Source: an uncultured Bacteroidia bacterium
GTDB taxonomy: Bacteria > Bacteroidota > Bacteroidia > Bacteroidales > F082
DNA: 64,000 nt
Reading direction: 5' to 3'
Assembly: GCA_902801465.1 (NCBI GenBank)
Contig: CADCIH010000010.1
Coordinates: 1 to 64,000, forward strand
The translations under genes and the position numbers were made by a program. Under the pieces are notes generated by a model. That model was not told the DNA's origin, ran no database searches, and worked only from the letters and a program-made list of their open reading frames with translations. Positions 24,628 through 34,600 of the stretch are shown piece by piece. Every line of letters starts with the position of its first letter. Within the stretch, counting starts at the first letter, position 1.

Positions 24628-25095
24628 ATGGGTAAATTTAGAAAAGAAGGTAAAAAAGAAGTGCCACAGGTGAGCACCTCGTCACTGCCTGACATCGTTT
24701 ACATGCTGATCTTCTTCTTCATGATCACCACTTCAATGCGTGACGTCGAACTCCGTGTCAAGACAGCCCTGCCTAAGGCAACTGAAATCGCCAAGCTCGA
24801 AAAGAAAGCTTTGGTAAGCTCCATCTACATCGGCCCCCCGCGCGACGCCAAACTCGGTACCGAGTCGCGTATCCAGCTGAACGACCAGTTTGCCCGCCCC
24901 GACGATATCGCCGACTGGGTGCTCCAGGAACGTGAAGCTCGCAACGAGGCCGACCGTCCTTTCCTTACCACCGCCCTCAAGGTGCATAAAGAAACCCGTA
25001 TGGGTATCGTCACCGACGTGAAACAGGAACTCCGTAAAGTTGGTGCCTTCCGTATCAACTATACGACCCTCAAAGGAAGCGCGCTGGAAAACTAA
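24628..25095 (+). CDS. exbD: ExbD/TolR family protein (second copy)
   Basis: A 155-residue ExbD-type protein. The N-terminal helix has the conserved Asp (STSSLPDIVYMLIFFFMITT, Asp22) and a periplasmic domain ends KVGAFRINY. It is clearly diverged from the first ExbD 17 bases upstream, suggesting a hetero-oligomeric channel with distinct ExbD subunits. An AGGAGG-like element (AAGGAGGAAAG, 24613-24623) precedes the start, rare in this window. A terminator follows. Confidence 0.92.
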   Translation: MGKFRKEGKKEVPQVSTSSLPDIVYMLIFFFMITTSMRDVELRVKTALPKATEIAKLEKKALVSSIYIGPPRDAKLGTESRIQLNDQFARPDDIADWVLQEREARNEADRPFLTTALKVHKETRMGIVTDVKQELRKVGAFRINYTTLKGSALEN

Positions 25096-25114
25096 AGGAT
25101 GGATCATCCTAACG

Positions 25115-25148
25115 AAAAAGAGCGACTCAACCGAGCCGCTCTTTTTTT
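25115..25148 (+). terminator. intrinsic terminator of the exb operon
   Basis: A stem pairs AAAAAGAGCG with CGCTCTTTTT, with an inner CTC/GAG stem around loop AACC. It is followed by T residues and abuts the 3' end of the convergent tRNA. Confidence 0.88.
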
Positions 25149-25149
25149 G

Positions 25150-25223
25150 TGGTCCCACTAGGGCTTGAACCTAGGACCTACTGATTATGAGTCAGTTGCT
25201 CTAACCAACTGCGCTATGGGACC
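25150..25223 (-). tRNA. tRNA with CAU anticodon (Met or Ile2)
   Basis: A 74-base cloverleaf on the minus strand: acceptor GGTCCCA/TGGGACC, D-arm AGCGCAGTTGGTTAGAGC, anticodon CAT at 25187-25189, T-arm GGTTCAAGC. CCA is not encoded. It is not initiator-like, since the anticodon stem lacks three G:C pairs. Whether it is elongator Met or lysidine-modified Ile2 cannot be decided by eye. Confidence 0.92.
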
Positions 25224-25278
25224 GCAATATCCTTACGGAATTGCCCTGCAAAGATATGAATTTTTGTGAAATGAAAGT

Positions 25279-26259
25279 TCAATTAAAATAGAAATCCTCG
25301 ATTTCTTCAAGAATAGTGATTACCTCATCGGCGGTCTTGGCTTCCATCAACCGCATCTTGAAAGGCTTGAAGTTCGGATATCCCTTGAAATATGCCGACC
25401 AGTGCTTCCGAATCTCCATCACGGCAACCCGCTCGCCCTTCCAGTCCACCGAACGCTCCAATTGCAACCTTGCAACCCTCACCCGTTCCTGAAGGTCAGG
25501 CTTTCCTAGCTCCTCACCCGTCTCTAAATAATGACGAATCTCCCTGAATATCCAAGGATTGCCGTAAGTTGCCCTCCCAATCATCAGACCATCAACACCA
25601 TAAACGTCCCTGAAATGCTTGGCTGAAGGACCGTCAATTATATCGCCGTTGCCGATGATAGGTATGCGCATCCTTGGGTTGTTCTTCACCTCGCCAATCA
25701 AAGTCCAATCAGCGGGCTCGCCATATTTGGTGGTGCGTAAACGCCCATGGATGGTCAAAGCGGCAATGCCCACGTCCTGTAAACGCTCGGCAATGTCCAC
25801 GATCTCCTTGTGCTCCTCGTCATAACCTAACCTGGTCTTTACTGTCACAGGAATGTCAACGGCCTTCACCACCGCCTCGGTGATGGCAACCATCTTCGGG
25901 ATGTCGTTCATGATACCTGACCCCGCTCCCTTTGAAGCTACCTTTTTCACGGGACATCCAAAATTGATATCAATCAAATCGGGATGTGCCGTCGCAGCAT
26001 ACTTCGCCGCTTCCACCATGGGCTCCACCGCATTGCCGAATATCTGCACCCCGAAAGGACGCTCGAACTCGTCGAAATCCAACTTCTTGATGCTTTTCAC
26101 ACTGTCACGGATCAAGCCGTCTGACGAGATGAACTCGGAATACACCAAATCCGCCCCAAACATCTTGCATACATAGCGGAACGGAGGGTCCGAAACGTCC
26201 TCCATCGGCGCCAAAAGCAAGGGATAATGCTCAAATTCGAGTCCGGCAATCTTATACAT
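25279..26259 (-). CDS. dusB: tRNA-dihydrouridine synthase (DusB type)
   Basis: A 326-residue flavoenzyme that reduces uridine in tRNA D-loops. It has the N-terminal motif LAPMEDVSDPPFR, the catalytic Cys in INFGCPVKKV, and the FMN-phosphate region IGRATYGNPWIF. The start at 26259 gives the usual N terminus; an upstream in-frame ATG at 26304 lies beyond the promoter box. Confidence 0.94.
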   Translation of the reverse strand: MYKIAGLEFEHYPLLLAPMEDVSDPPFRYVCKMFGADLVYSEFISSDGLIRDSVKSIKKLDFDEFERPFGVQIFGNAVEPMVEAAKYAATAHPDLIDINFGCPVKKVASKGAGSGIMNDIPKMVAITEAVVKAVDIPVTVKTRLGYDEEHKEIVDIAERLQDVGIAALTIHGRLRTTKYGEPADWTLIGEVKNNPRMRIPIIGNGDIIDGPSAKHFRDVYGVDGLMIGRATYGNPWIFREIRHYLETGEELGKPDLQERVRVARLQLERSVDWKGERVAVMEIRKHWSAYFKGYPNFKPFKMRLMEAKTADEVITILEEIEDFYFN

Positions 26260-26274
26260 GATGCATATTTCCCG

Positions 26275-26282
26275 CAAAAATA
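26275..26282 (-). promoter_or_regulatory. -7 promoter box of dusB
   Basis: TATTTTTG on the minus strand, 15 bases before the dusB ATG and directly beside the divergent CPBP-protease box. Confidence 0.55.
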
Positions 26283-26283
26283 C

Positions 26284-26291
26284 TACATTTG
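26284..26291 (+). promoter_or_regulatory. -7 promoter box of the CPBP protease gene
   Basis: TACATTTG, 22 bases before the start at 26314. Confidence 0.55.
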
Positions 26292-26313
26292 CATTTCCTA
26301 ACATAACTTTTCA

Positions 26314-27174
26314 ATGAACGAATTCACAAAAAGCCTGAAACACTCAACGGGAATGCGTGTCTTCATCTACCTGGTGGCATTGCTCGTATGCGCCTTGGTG
26401 GGTGAAGCCATCGCCGGCTTGTTTACTTTAGGTAACGACATCGTTAGAATAAAAATCGGCCAAGGCCTCAGCTCAGCACTGATATTCATCCTCCCCCCAA
26501 TCATTCTTTATGTCCTTACACGTAATGAGCCCCTGCGCCAAATCGGCTTCCGCAAACCAGCTCACTGGTGGATGCTTCTTGTCGGTGTCGCCCTGATGTT
26601 CGTCTCGCTCCCACTGACCAATATTCTAGGTGCCTGGAACGAGAAAGCTAACTTCGGAGCGTTTTTGGAGTCTTTTCTTAAGATGCTGGAAGACGTGGCA
26701 GGTGACCTTACGCAGCGTATGCTGGAAGTCGATACCATTTGGGGACTCCTAGGCAACCTCCTTGTCATCGCCTTGATCCCCGCCATCGGCGAAGAACTGA
26801 CATTCCGAAGCGTTTTGCAACAAGCCCTGACAAGAAAAATTAATAACGTCCATGTGGCAGTGTTCCTCAGCGCCTTCATCTTCTCCTTCATACATTTCCA
26901 GTTCTATGGATTCCTTCCAAGGTTCTTCATCGGCCTCCTCCTCGGATATATGTTCTACTATTCAGGTTCCATCTGGACTACCATCCTCATGCATTTCATC
27001 AACAATGCCACCGCCGTGGTGGTGGCCTATCTCGAATACCACAACCTCACCAGTGCCGATTGGGAACACTTTGGAAGTACCTCCAACATTGCCGTGTTGG
27101 TCACCAGCCTTGTGCTTACCGTCGGATTAATTGTTTTAGTTGCAAGAAATCAATATAAATATGGAAGAAAATAA
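26314..27174 (+). CDS. CPBP family intramembrane glutamic protease
   Basis: A 286-residue polytopic membrane protein of the CPBP/ABI (CAAX-protease-like) family. The active-site motifs are IGEELTFRSVLQ (paired Glu and Arg), HFQFYGFLPRFFIGLLLGY and LMHFINN. About seven or eight hydrophobic segments span the protein. Its last 14 bases overlap the thiL start, so the two genes are likely co-translated. The substrate is unknown. Confidence 0.9.
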   Translation: MNEFTKSLKHSTGMRVFIYLVALLVCALVGEAIAGLFTLGNDIVRIKIGQGLSSALIFILPPIILYVLTRNEPLRQIGFRKPAHWWMLLVGVALMFVSLPLTNILGAWNEKANFGAFLESFLKMLEDVAGDLTQRMLEVDTIWGLLGNLLVIALIPAIGEELTFRSVLQQALTRKINNVHVAVFLSAFIFSFIHFQFYGFLPRFFIGLLLGYMFYYSGSIWTTILMHFINNATAVVVAYLEYHNLTSADWEHFGSTSNIAVLVTSLVLTVGLIVLVARNQYKYGRK

Positions 27175-28216
27175 CGATATTACCCGCACAGAACTTGATG
27201 AACTGGGCGAATTCGGACTGATCGATCGTCTGACCCAGGACTTTCCCCTGCGTAACCCATCCAGCTTGAAAGGGGTGGGCGACGATGCAGCCGTCATCAA
27301 CCACGAAGGTTACCGCACCTTGGTCTCCGTTGACTTGCTCGTCGAAGGCATCCATTTCGACATGACCTACACCCCCTTGCGCCATCTGGGCTACAAGTCG
27401 GCCGTGGTCAACTTCTCCGATATCTATGCCATGAACGGGACTCCCACCCAGATTGTGGTGGGATTGGGCATCTCCAACCGTTATTCCGCCGAAGCGCTCG
27501 ACGAACTGTACTCGGGTATCCGCCTGGCATGTGAGGAATACCATGTTGACATGGTCGGAGGCGACACCACCTCGAGCAAGTCTGGCCTGGTGATTTCCAT
27601 CACCGTCATCGGCATGGCCAAAGAAGAAGATGTGGTGTATCGCAGCGGAGCCAAACCCAACGACTTGCTCTGTGTGAGTGGCGACTTGGGTGGTGCCTAT
27701 ATGGGACTGCTCGTCCTCGAGAGGGAGAAGGCTGAATTCCTCGCCAATCCCAACATGCAACCTCAGCTCCAAGGCTTCGACTATGTGCTTCAACGTCAGC
27801 TGAAACCCGAAGCCCGTAGGGATATCGTCGCCCGGTTCAAGGAACTGGGCATCAAACCCACCTCCATGATCGACATCTCCGACGGTCTGGCCTCTGAAGT
27901 GCTTCACCTCTGCAAGGAGTCGGGCGTGGGATGCCAACTCTTCGAAGGTAAGATACCCCAAGATCCGACTACGGTGAAGATTGCGAAGGACTTCCAAATC
28001 GTGCCGAGCATCGCCGCTTTGAATGGGGGAGAGGACTATGAACTGCTCTTCACCATCGACCAAAATGACTATGAGAAGATTCAGAAGATGTCGGAAGACG
28101 TCTCCATCATTGGCTATATGACCCCCGACAAAGGCATCGCCGAACTGATTACCCCCGACAATCATGCCATCCCGTTGAAAGCCCAGGGGTGGAACCATTT
28201 TAAAACGGAAAGCTGA
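27161..28216 (+). CDS. thiL: thiamine-monophosphate kinase
   Basis: A 351-residue ATP-dependent kinase that makes thiamine diphosphate from the monophosphate. The key motifs are GVGDDAAVI near residue 40, the Mg-binding VSVDLLVEGIHFD, the segment DIYAMNGTP, VGGDTTSS, and a C-terminal ISDGLASE block. ATG 27161 is preferred over the in-frame ATG at 27140 because the family N terminus is short. No other thiamine genes are nearby. Confidence 0.93.
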   Translation: MEENNDITRTELDELGEFGLIDRLTQDFPLRNPSSLKGVGDDAAVINHEGYRTLVSVDLLVEGIHFDMTYTPLRHLGYKSAVVNFSDIYAMNGTPTQIVVGLGISNRYSAEALDELYSGIRLACEEYHVDMVGGDTTSSKSGLVISITVIGMAKEEDVVYRSGAKPNDLLCVSGDLGGAYMGLLVLEREKAEFLANPNMQPQLQGFDYVLQRQLKPEARRDIVARFKELGIKPTSMIDISDGLASEVLHLCKESGVGCQLFEGKIPQDPTTVKIAKDFQIVPSIAALNGGEDYELLFTIDQNDYEKIQKMSEDVSIIGYMTPDKGIAELITPDNHAIPLKAQGWNHFKTES

Positions 28217-28243
28217 AAGTGGAAAGTGGAAAACTGAAACCGA
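28205..28243. repeat. GTGGAAA heptamer array at the thiL/uvrC junction
   Basis: Units CGGAAAG, CTGAAAG, TGGAAAG, TGGAAAA and CTGAAAC. This is the reverse-complement flavour of the array at 18347-18384. It covers the thiL stop codon and supplies the GTG start and first seven or so codons of uvrC. Confidence 0.8.
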
Positions 28244-30033
28244 TATTATCCACCATTCCCAATAAGCCAGGGGTTTACCGTTATTATGACAAGGACGGTA
28301 CCATCATCTATGTGGGCAAGGCGAAGAACCTGAAACGCCGTGTGTCGTCCTATTTCAATAAGGAACAGACGGGCAAGACCCGGGTACTGGTCAGCAAAAT
28401 AGCCGACATCAAGTTCATCGTGGTGGAGTCGGAGTCAGAAGCGCTGTTGCTTGAGAACAACCTCATCAAACAGTTTAAGCCGCGATACAACATCATGCTC
28501 AAGGACGACAAGACCTATCCTTGGATCTGTATCAAGAAAGAGCCATTCCCGAGGGTGTTCCTAACGCGGCGCAAACTCAACGACGGGTCGGATTACTTCG
28601 GCCCCTATCCCTCGGTGCGGACCGCCCACGTGCTGCTCGACCTGTTGGGACAAGTGTATCAGATACGCTCCTGCAAGACCACCCTTACCGAGGCTAATAT
28701 CGCCAAAGGCAAATACCGGGTGTGTCTCGACTATCATATCCACAAGTGTCAAGGCCCCTGCCAGGGTTATGTCAACAAAGAGGATTACTGCCGGATGATC
28801 GCCGAGGTCAAAGAGGTGATCAAGGGCAATCTGGCGGGAGTGCTAAAAGAGATGAAAGCCCAGATGATGGACCATGCCTCTCGCATGGAGTTTGAGGAAG
28901 CGCAATCCATCAAGGAGAAATACGAGTTGTTGGAAAACTACCGGAGCCGTTCCACCGTGGTCAGTACGACCATTCACAATGTTGACGTGTTCTCGTACGT
29001 GGATGCCGAGAGCCTCTTCTATGTGAACTACATGAAGGTGAATGAAGGCGCTGTGGTACAGTCGCATACCATCGAAATCAAGCGTAAACTCGATGAAACG
29101 GCGGAAGAACTTCTGTCGTTGGCAGTGACGGAACTCAGGCAACAGTTTGAGAGCGTCTCCAAGGAAGTGGTGCTACCCGTTGAACTCGATTTCGACCTGG
29201 GCGATGTTGAAGTCACCGTTCCCCAGAGAGGCGACAAGGCGAAGTTACTGGAACTGTCGCGCCGTAACGCGGTCCAATACAAGATGGATCTTGAGAAACA
29301 ACGCACCTTGGTAGACCCCGAACGCCATCAGAAGCGTGTGCTCAACCAACTCAAGGAGATGTTGCATCTGCCTGTGACGCCTGAGGTGATAGAGAGTTTC
29401 GACAACTCCAACTTCCAGGGTGACTATCCGGTGGCTGCCATGGTCCAGTTCGTCAACGGCAAGCCCAACAAGAGTGCCTACCGGCATTTTAACATCAAGA
29501 CGGTGGAGGGTCCCGACGACTACGCCTCGATGAAAGAAGTGGTGCGTCGCCGTTATTCTCGTCTCCTCGAAGAGGAGAAGCGACTGCCCGACCTGATTAT
29601 CACCGATGGTGGCAAAGGCCAAATGGAGGTGGTAAGGCAGGTGGTCGAGGACGAGTTGCATGTTGACATCGCCATTGCCGGTTTGGTGAAGGACGACCGT
29701 CACCGCACCCGTGAGCTGTTGTATGGCTTCCCACCGAAAGCAGTGGGCATCAAGCCTGATTCGGAGATCTTCAGGCTGATGACCCAGATTCAGGATGAGG
29801 TGCACCGTTTCGCCATCACCCATCACCGGAAGAAGTTCGAGAAAGGCTTCATGCACTCGGAGCTGTCAGAGATCAAAGGCATCGGGAAGACAACCGCCGA
29901 GAAGCTTTTGTTGGAACTGAAGTCCGTAAAAGCAATCAAGGAAGCCCCGCTCGAAAGCTTGGCCTCCTTGATTGGACCTTCAAAGGCTCAGTTGGTCTAC
30001 GACCACTTTCACCCTGTTGTTACTGAAGCTTGA
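28219..30033 (+). CDS. uvrC: excinuclease ABC subunit C
   Basis: A 604-residue nucleotide-excision-repair nuclease. It has an N-terminal GIY-YIG domain (NKPGVYRYYDKDGTIIYVGKA), a UVR segment (MEFEEAQSIKEKYELL), a C-terminal RNase H-like nuclease with Asp in LIITDGGKGQ, and an HhH tail (IKGIGKTTAEKLL). The only upstream start in frame is GTG 28219, which lies inside a heptamer array, so the first seven or so residues are repeat-encoded. The 3' end overlaps the convergent tonB by 14 bases. Confidence 0.95.
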   Translation: MESGKLKPILSTIPNKPGVYRYYDKDGTIIYVGKAKNLKRRVSSYFNKEQTGKTRVLVSKIADIKFIVVESESEALLLENNLIKQFKPRYNIMLKDDKTYPWICIKKEPFPRVFLTRRKLNDGSDYFGPYPSVRTAHVLLDLLGQVYQIRSCKTTLTEANIAKGKYRVCLDYHIHKCQGPCQGYVNKEDYCRMIAEVKEVIKGNLAGVLKEMKAQMMDHASRMEFEEAQSIKEKYELLENYRSRSTVVSTTIHNVDVFSYVDAESLFYVNYMKVNEGAVVQSHTIEIKRKLDETAEELLSLAVTELRQQFESVSKEVVLPVELDFDLGDVEVTVPQRGDKAKLLELSRRNAVQYKMDLEKQRTLVDPERHQKRVLNQLKEMLHLPVTPEVIESFDNSNFQGDYPVAAMVQFVNGKPNKSAYRHFNIKTVEGPDDYASMKEVVRRRYSRLLEEEKRLPDLIITDGGKGQMEVVRQVVEDELHVDIAIAGLVKDDRHRTRELLYGFPPKAVGIKPDSEIFRLMTQIQDEVHRFAITHHRKKFEKGFMHSELSEIKGIGKTTAEKLLLELKSVKAIKEAPLESLASLIGPSKAQLVYDHFHPVVTEA

Positions 30034-30694
30034 AGTTGACAGGCAGGATGTAGCTCACACGCACCGGTTTGCCACGTTGTTTGCCGGCCTTCCATTTAGG
30101 CATCGACTTCACGACGCGGATAGCTTCCTCGTCGCAGCCGCCGCCCAATGAACGCATTACAGCGACGTTTGAGACAGAACCGTCGGGCTCGACCACGAAC
30201 TGGACGAACACACGGCCTTGAATGCCGCTTTCACGTGCCATCTGGGGATACTTGATGTTTTTGCCCAGATACTCGGCAAGTTTGTTCATGCCGCCAGGGA
30301 ACTCAGGCATCTCTTCCACGATGGTGAAGATCTCTGCTTCCTGAATCTCTTCTTCTTCGACTTCGACAGGAACGTACTCTTCGATCTGTTCGTTCTGGTC
30401 GACTTCGGCGTTGATTTCCACATCGTCAACTTCCACGTCGTCTTCCACAACTTGAATCTGAGTGGTCTGCTTGGGGACTTCCACAGGCTGCGGTTTTTGC
30501 TCCTGCTTGGTGATCTCAACCATTTCCTCTTCCACGACTTCCACGGTTCTGCCGAGGTCGACAACCTCGCGTTTGTCGTAACTCTTGATTTCGAAAACGG
30601 CCCATGCTACAGCCAAACTGATGATCAGACCGATCTGGATGAACATCAGTTTCTTGTTCTCAAGATTCGCTTTTGGTGATTTTTTCTCTTCCAT
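30020..30694 (-). CDS. tonB: TonB energy-transducer protein
   Basis: A 224-residue TonB-like protein. It has a cytoplasmic N terminus, one transmembrane helix (about 17-36), a periplasm-spanning stretch rich in Glu, Val, Pro and Gln (about 45-125), and the C-terminal TonB domain (about 145-224) with GRVFVQFVVEPDGSVSNV and the closing PVRVSYILPVNFKL. The spacer is dominated by Glu rather than the Pro/Lys repeats of classical TonB. It is monocistronic. Only a weak promoter match (TAATTTCG, 30731-30738) is seen. Confidence 0.93.
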   Translation of the reverse strand: MEEKKSPKANLENKKLMFIQIGLIISLAVAWAVFEIKSYDKREVVDLGRTVEVVEEEMVEITKQEQKPQPVEVPKQTTQIQVVEDDVEVDDVEINAEVDQNEQIEEYVPVEVEEEEIQEAEIFTIVEEMPEFPGGMNKLAEYLGKNIKYPQMARESGIQGRVFVQFVVEPDGSVSNVAVMRSLGGGCDEEAIRVVKSMPKWKAGKQRGKPVRVSYILPVNFKLQ

Positions 30695-30762
30695 GATTAT
30701 AGCTTTTTTGATAATTCAAATTTTCCGTTGCGAAATTACTAATTATTTATTTATCCAACGCC

Positions 30763-31161
30763 TTATTTTATCAATTTATTTCTGCCATAAAGAAAAAAAT
30801 AAGCAATTATCGCGCCAAGGACACTTCCGATGAGGTCGGCAATCCAGTCATAAATGCTTCCAGTGCGTGACGGGATGAGGGTTTCTTGCATGATTTCGGT
30901 CAAGGCACCATAGGCGATGCCGATGAGCATTACGATCCAAACAGCCTTTTTCCGATAGTCCTTCCCCCTTTCGCGGAATGGTTCCCGATAACCCCACAGT
31001 GTGATGAATGTGAATCCCGCATACATCAACAGATGCGCCAATTTGTCTAACCCGATGACGGGCTTGACGTGCGGAAAATAAGAACCCGGAAGCCCTGTCA
31101 GCAGCAGGATGACCGCTGCACACAAGATTCCCGGGTAACTATTTTTAGTGAGTCGGTTCAA
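30763..31161 (-). CDS. VanZ-like membrane protein
   Basis: A 132-residue VanZ-family protein with four hydrophobic segments and typical motifs: LDKLAHLLMYAGFTF, ALTEIMQE and SIYDWIADLIGSVLGA. No ATG lies near the natural N terminus. TTG 31161 is proposed, ten bases after the gcvH stop. A longer frame from 31227 would overlap gcvH by 56 bases in another phase. It probably shares the gcvH transcript. Function is unknown outside glycopeptide-resistance homologues. Confidence 0.8.
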   Translation of the reverse strand: MNRLTKNSYPGILCAAVILLLTGLPGSYFPHVKPVIGLDKLAHLLMYAGFTFITLWGYREPFRERGKDYRKKAVWIVMLIGIAYGALTEIMQETLIPSRTGSIYDWIADLIGSVLGAIIAYFFLYGRNKLIK

Positions 31162-31171
31162 ACGATGAGGC

Positions 31172-31561
31172 TTACTTGATTTTTTCCTCGTAAGCGGCAG
31201 CGTCGAGCAAGTTGTCCATCTCGGCAACGTCGTTCACCTTGATCTTGATCATCCAGCCTTCGCCGTAAGGATCGGTGTTGACCAGCTTGGCATTCTCCTC
31301 GTCGGCCAGGGTCTCGTTGACTTCGAGAATCTCGCCGCCAACGGGCATCAGCAACTCGGCGGTGGTCTTCACTGCCTCGACAGCGCCAAACTCTTCCTCG
31401 GCTTCGAGAGTCTCGCCTACGAGGTCGGGATCGATGTCAACAAAGGTGATCTCACCAAGTTCATGTTGTGCGTAATCAGTGATGCCGATGTAGGCAAATT
31501 CGCCTTCCAGGCGGATCCACTCATCGTCTTTCGTGTACTTTAAGTTTGATGGAATGTTCAT
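31172..31561 (-). CDS. gcvH: glycine cleavage system H protein
   Basis: A 129-residue lipoyl-carrier protein that shuttles the aminomethyl group between the P, T and L proteins. The lipoyl-Lys motif is FGAVEAVKTTAELLMPVGG (Lys at about 65), preceded by ITDYAQHELGEITFVDI. Length is normal. The other glycine-cleavage genes are not in the window. It sits downstream of sprA but has its own promoter. Confidence 0.96.
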   Translation of the reverse strand: MNIPSNLKYTKDDEWIRLEGEFAYIGITDYAQHELGEITFVDIDPDLVGETLEAEEEFGAVEAVKTTAELLMPVGGEILEVNETLADEENAKLVNTDPYGEGWMIKIKVNDVAEMDNLLDAAAYEEKIK

Positions 31562-31599
31562 TTTATTGATTGTTAAACTGTGAATGATTATCTAGTGCG

Positions 31600-31607
31600 C
31601 AAAATTA
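31600..31607 (-). promoter_or_regulatory. -7 promoter box of gcvH
   Basis: TAATTTTG on the minus strand, 38 bases upstream of the gcvH ATG. Confidence 0.55.
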
Positions 31608-31647
31608 CATAATAATATGTTTGCTTCGCATTTTCATTGAAAAAACT

Positions 31648-34600
31648 TTATTGGGCCAAATTGAACCTGATCATCATGCCCGCGAACGTGGTAGCGGTCG
31701 GGAATGTGGTTGAGACAAACGGCGTGTTCATGTCGCGCTTGAAGAACACCTGGGCACTCAAACGGGTGCTGAACTGATAGTCGCCCGTGATGTAGATGTT
31801 GACCTTGTTTTGACCGGCAGACACCTGGCTGTTGTTCTCATCGACACGGCGCAACGTGGTCTTGTCCTTCTTGAAGCCAAGGTCAACCTTCAACACCAAG
31901 TCGTTGCTGACAGTCTTCTTGTTGCCGCCGCCACTGATCGACATGATGTTGAACTTCAACCCCTTGATGCGGTATCCCGCACCCACCACGATCTCCCTGC
32001 CAACCACCTCGGTAAGCTGGTTGTTGGAGAAACTCATGGTCAACGAACGCGACTGCTTGTATTGAATATTCGCGGTCAACGAGTTCTGGAAGCCGACATC
32101 GATGCCCAACAAAGGCGCAAACTGCTCGTTGAGGACAATCTGGTTGATGTCGATCTTGGGGATGATATTGTTGCTGTTTTCGTAGGTCTGAATGGGATTG
32201 TTATCGTCGTAATACACGTTGCTCGCCCAACTGCTGATGGCGGTGGTGGAGCGATAGGCATGAGTGATGTTGACAGTCTTGAAGATGGCGCCGATGGCCG
32301 GGATGTTGGTTAGTCCGTTGTAGGTCAAGCTCCAGTTGGGGAAGGGGATCTTTTGGAACGGGTTGAGCTTGATGTTGGAGGCGTCTTGTCCCGAATAGGC
32401 CGAGAGGAAAGAATAGAGCAACACCTGGTTCGAGGAAGCACCGTAGCCCTTCGGGAAATACTCGTTGGCTATGGTGTCAAAGACATATTCGTTGACATTG
32501 GCAATCCATATTGGGTTGTCTTTGGCAATACGGTCGGCGATGACGGAACGGTTCGCCAGCATCTGGTCGAAGAGCGGCGACCCCTCGTTGCTGTCACCAT
32601 AGTCGCCTACAAAAGCGGTCTTGATCAACAGTGATGAGGCCGAGTAACTGCCGGCGGTAGTCGGGGTGAACACCTCGAAGATTCCGTACGGGTTAGCCCT
32701 GAAGTATTGTTGGAAGTTCTCGGTATAGGTGGTGTTGCCTTGGATGTCGATCTTGAAACCGAAGAAGGGTTCACAGTTCACCCGATAGCTGAGGTTCTCT
32801 GTGTTGCGCCTGATGTAGGGGTCGCTTAGGATGGAGTCGGTGGTGATCCAGCCGCTACTGATGGCTTTGTCGAAGATGTCGCCTGGGACACCCAAAGCGA
32901 AGTCCCAACCAGGGGCTCCGTTGGTCCCGAAGATGCCTAGATAGCCTGGCTCAGGCATGAATCCGGGTAACACCTGACCACCGTTCTTGGAGTAAGTGAA
33001 CGATGCGCGCTTCACCATGGTGACAAGCTTCAAGGATCCGTCAAGCAACACCTTCCCGAAGTTGTGATCGGATTTCGGTTTCATGGTGGTGCTGTCGGAG
33101 GTCTGGCCTTTCTGAACGCCTTGTTGCTTCCTGTTGTTGCTGCTGCTTCTCCTTGAGGCAGGGGTGTTGAGGTTCTTCAGATAAGGAATGCTGTTGTAGA
33201 TCTTGGTGAAGTCGAGGTTTCCACTGCCTTGGATGGAGTGGGAGCTCTCGATGGTGTTGCCCAGTCTGTTCTGGATCGAGAGTGCCGAGGCAGTCCAGAA
33301 ATATTGGCCGTTGTAGCTGGCGTTGGCAGTGACCCAGCTCAGCAAGGGCAGCTTGTTGATCGGGATGGTGTAGTTGACGTTGACCGTCTGGTGGAACCTT
33401 TGCATGGTGCCGAGGTGCATCAGCTCGTTCTTGATGGTGTCACGGTTGAGTTTCCATTCCTCGGTGCCCTTGTCGGGATTGCCTGCCGGCTCATACACGT
33501 AAGCCTGCGCTTCTGCCTGGTAGTCGAGGTTCAATCCCTTGGTAAGGTCGTAACGGAATTGGAAGTTGCGGTTCCAGTCCCATTGTTTTGAATACGTTGG
33601 GTTGATGATGATGTCGCCGCCGCTCTTGTTGCGCAACAGGCGCTCCGAGTAGTTGCGGTTCATCTCGGTGTTGAAGGTGATGGACTTGGGCAGGTAATAG
33701 AAGTTGATGTCCTTGATCAAGGCCAGATAGGACTTCGATGCCCATTTTGCCTTGCCGAAGGGAGTGACATTCTTCGGGTTGCCTACATAGTTGTAGCCCA
33801 AGTTACCGCGATAGATCTTTGTGTTGTAGTATTGGATGTCGGGGTTCTCCTGGTTTGTCTCGCTGTAGGAGAAGGAGAAGTTGAAGTTCTCGATGTCGTA
33901 GATATGGACGGTGGGCATGCTGGAGCCTCGGTTGCCCCTGTTGTTCGGGTCTCTCGGGTTGGTCTTGTTTTGGCCTTCCGTTCCGGTGGTTCTCTTGTTT
34001 CTGTTGGCGGTACGTTCCTTTCTGACGTTCATCAGGTTGATGTTCTTGTATTGCGTCATGCTGTGGACGATGCTGGTCAGCGAGTCGCGTTGATGCTGGT
34101 TGTCCATGAGCGAAAGGGCGTCGTTGAGTTTGACGTCAGGGTCGTATGGGTTGTACATCGGGGTGGTCACGTTCTTTCCGTAGTCGATGTGCAGCGGCAC
34201 TTTCAGGCCGGTGTTCTCGACGAACTTTCCGAGTTCGAGGTCGGTGGAGACGCTGAACTGAGAGTTGGCTTCAAAAGTGTTGTCGATGATGTCGCTGTCG
34301 AGGGCGCCGAAGCCTCCTGAGCTATACGACCCTGTGGCGACGAAACGGCCAAGGTCGGCCAGCGTGGCTTCTATTCGTCCAGTGCCTGCAAAGCCGCCGT
34401 TGCTGCTCAATTCGGTGAGGCGCAACTCATTAATCCAAACCACCACGCTCTTGGTCAAGCCGTCATCGTTGTTGTTGTCGAGGCTCTGGCGCTTCGGGTT
34501 GCGGACGCCGACCATCATGGCTTTCACGTCGCTGATGCTGGGGTTGCCTATCACTTTAATGGTATGGTAGTAGTCCATCCCGTCAACGGTGCCTTTCTTG

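Noticed and set aside
31162-31227. ATG start of the VanZ-like gene at 31227
   Set aside because: It would overlap gcvH by 56 bases and add a non-family N terminus; TTG 31161 is more natural though not certain.
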